Below, piece after piece: positions 6,311 to 7,126 of a stretch of 7,126 nt of DNA; within the stretch, counting starts at the first letter, position 1; each line of letters starts with the position of its first letter. The translations under genes and the position numbers were made by a program. Source of the DNA: DATJUC01 sp035502675. GTDB lineage: Bacteria > Vulcanimicrobiota > Vulcanimicrobiia > Vulcanimicrobiales > Vulcanimicrobiaceae. The stretch lies in the NCBI GenBank assembly GCA_035502675.1, contig DATJUC010000341.1, forward strand, positions 1 to 7,126, written 5' to 3'. The notes under the pieces are model-generated. The model saw nothing but the letters and a program-made list of their open reading frames with translations, ran no database searches and was not told the DNA's origin.

Positions 6311-7126
6311 TGGAACGTCTTCTGCGAGATCGCTCGCAAGTAAATGCCGTCGCCGACCACCAGCGTCGTCCCCAAAACCAGCGGCGGCGACGCGGAGTAC
6401 GGCTGGTCGAACGGCAGCGCCGCGCGCACGCCGCCGGTGCGTTCGTCGATTCGATAGACGACGCCGATGGTGTCGCCGACGTAGAGATCGCCGCCCGCGA
6501 TCGCGCCGCTCATCTTCACCGGAGCGCTGGTGCGAACGCTCCATTCGACATGCCCGTCGGCGGCGCGAAACGCCGCCACCGTCGAGTTCCCGGGGATGGA
6601 TTGAAACAGCACGCCGCCGTCGTACGCACCGGCTGCAGCGGTCGCCTTCGAGCCGACGCTCGAGCGAATTCCCTCGGGAATTGCGACCCGCCAGCGCACC
6701 GCCCCGGTGCGTTCGTCGAGCGCGGCCACGGCGGTACGGTCTTCGACGAAAACCAGCCGCTGCGCCACCGCCGGCGTGCAGCCGGCGCTGCCGTAGGGCG
6801 CGCTCCAGCGCGTGCGCCCCGTATCCGGATCGATCGCGACGGTCCGCGCCGGCGTCGCGCTGACGAACAGCGTACCGTCGCGCACGACCGGCGAACTCGT
6901 CTCGCGCGCGGCCGGAATTTGCGCGCGCCACAGCGCAACGCCGTCGGCGGCGCGCAGCGCAGCCACGGTCTCACCTGCGGCGATCAGCAGCCGGTCGCCG
7001 AAGTACGCGCTCGACGGATCGACGCGCGCGTCGCCGGCGTGCGCCCAGAGCTGCGTGCCGTCCTGCGCGCGGAAGGCGCGCCACGAGCCGTTACCGGCTC
7101 CGGCAAAACCGGCAAACACGGCGTCG
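6307..7126 (-). CDS. PQQ-repeat beta-propeller protein, 5' end beyond the window
   Basis: The visible part is 272 residues, open to the right edge, with TGA at 6307-6309. Six PQQ-type repeats are seen at residues 16-28, 55-67, 96-108, 134-145, 184-196 and 224-236, counted from the first visible codon. It is clearly paralogous to the next gene: both share WSAPYG with a following Cys and Pro, GAVRW, GGVL(F/Y)QS(I/L)P, APVKMS/GPVKMS and SxPPL near the end. The GTG at 7119 is not taken as the start because the reading frame continues upstream and DAVFAGFAG aligns with the interior GLVFAGSGT of the paralogue. By analogy it should carry a signal peptide, but that lies outside the window. It overlaps the downstream lipoprotein gene by ATGA, so the two are probably co-translated. 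Function is unknown beyond a propeller scaffold or binding role. Confidence 0.85.
   Translation of the reverse strand, partial: DAVFAGFAGAGNGSWRAFRAQDGTQLWAHAGDARVDPSSAYFGDRLLIAAGETVAALRAADGVALWRAQIPAARETSSPVVRDGTLFVSATPARTVAIDPDTGRTRWSAPYGSAGCTPAVAQRLVFVEDRTAVAALDERTGAVRWRVAIPEGIRSSVGSKATAAAGAYDGGVLFQSIPGNSTVAAFRAADGHVEWSVRTSAPVKMSGAIAGGDLYVGDTIGVVYRIDERTGGVRAALPFDQPYSASPPLVLGTTLVVGDGIYLRAISQKTFQ

Noticed and set aside
5042..6343. A 433-codon plus-strand open frame opposite the PQQ lipoprotein
   Set aside because: It is antisense to a clear beta-propeller gene, with Arg/Gly/His-rich composition and no recognisable motif.
6311..6931. N-terminal extension of the PQQ lipoprotein by 207 residues
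   Set aside because: It would cover the upstream propeller gene in another frame and hide a good lipoprotein signal peptide that begins at 6310.
7117..7119. GTG as start of the edge propeller gene
   Set aside because: The frame stays open to the window edge, and the residues here align with the interior of the paralogue, not its N-terminus.

Overview
This is a high-GC bacterial window that is almost fully coding. It holds no RNA gene, mobile element or CRISPR array that I can see. The organism cannot be named with certainty. The GC-rich codons, the tight 4-nt gene overlaps, a phospholipase C-like gene tail and PQQ-repeat lipoproteins would suit a soil-type bacterium such as Candidatus Eremiobacterota, but that is a low-confidence guess, and a proteobacterial or other high-GC origin is not excluded.

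Plus strand, left half. The window opens in the last 49 codons of a gene whose tail resembles the C-terminus of phosphoesterase-family (phospholipase C / acid phosphatase) proteins. A perfect 14-bp hairpin follows its stop. A 155-bp gap then leads to a two-gene operon, hyuA-hyuB, encoding the two subunits of a hydantoinase/5-oxoprolinase/acetone-carboxylase family enzyme. HyuA carries the ATP-binding ASKHA motifs. HyuB carries a His-x-x-Asp plus downstream His pattern that matches the metal site I recall from acetone carboxylase. The two genes overlap by GTGA. In the gap, a 23-codon ORF with a good Shine-Dalgarno ends in an ATGA overlap with the hyuA start, which itself has no clear Shine-Dalgarno.

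Minus strand, right half. Three genes read leftward from beyond the right edge: a PQQ-repeat beta-propeller protein (5' end outside the window), a paralogous PQQ-repeat lipoprotein, and a GT4-type glycosyltransferase. Each junction is a 4-nt overlap (ATGA, then GTGA), so the three are probably one translationally coupled transcript. The two propellers look like an ancient tandem duplication with a single conserved cysteine.

The two operons converge: the hyuB and glycosyltransferase stop codons are only 3 nt apart, inside a small imperfect hairpin that may be the only termination signal. The enzyme families are known ones, and I see no clear evidence of a wholly new system. The most unusual points are the leader ORF ahead of hyuA and the propeller pair coupled to a glycosyltransferase.
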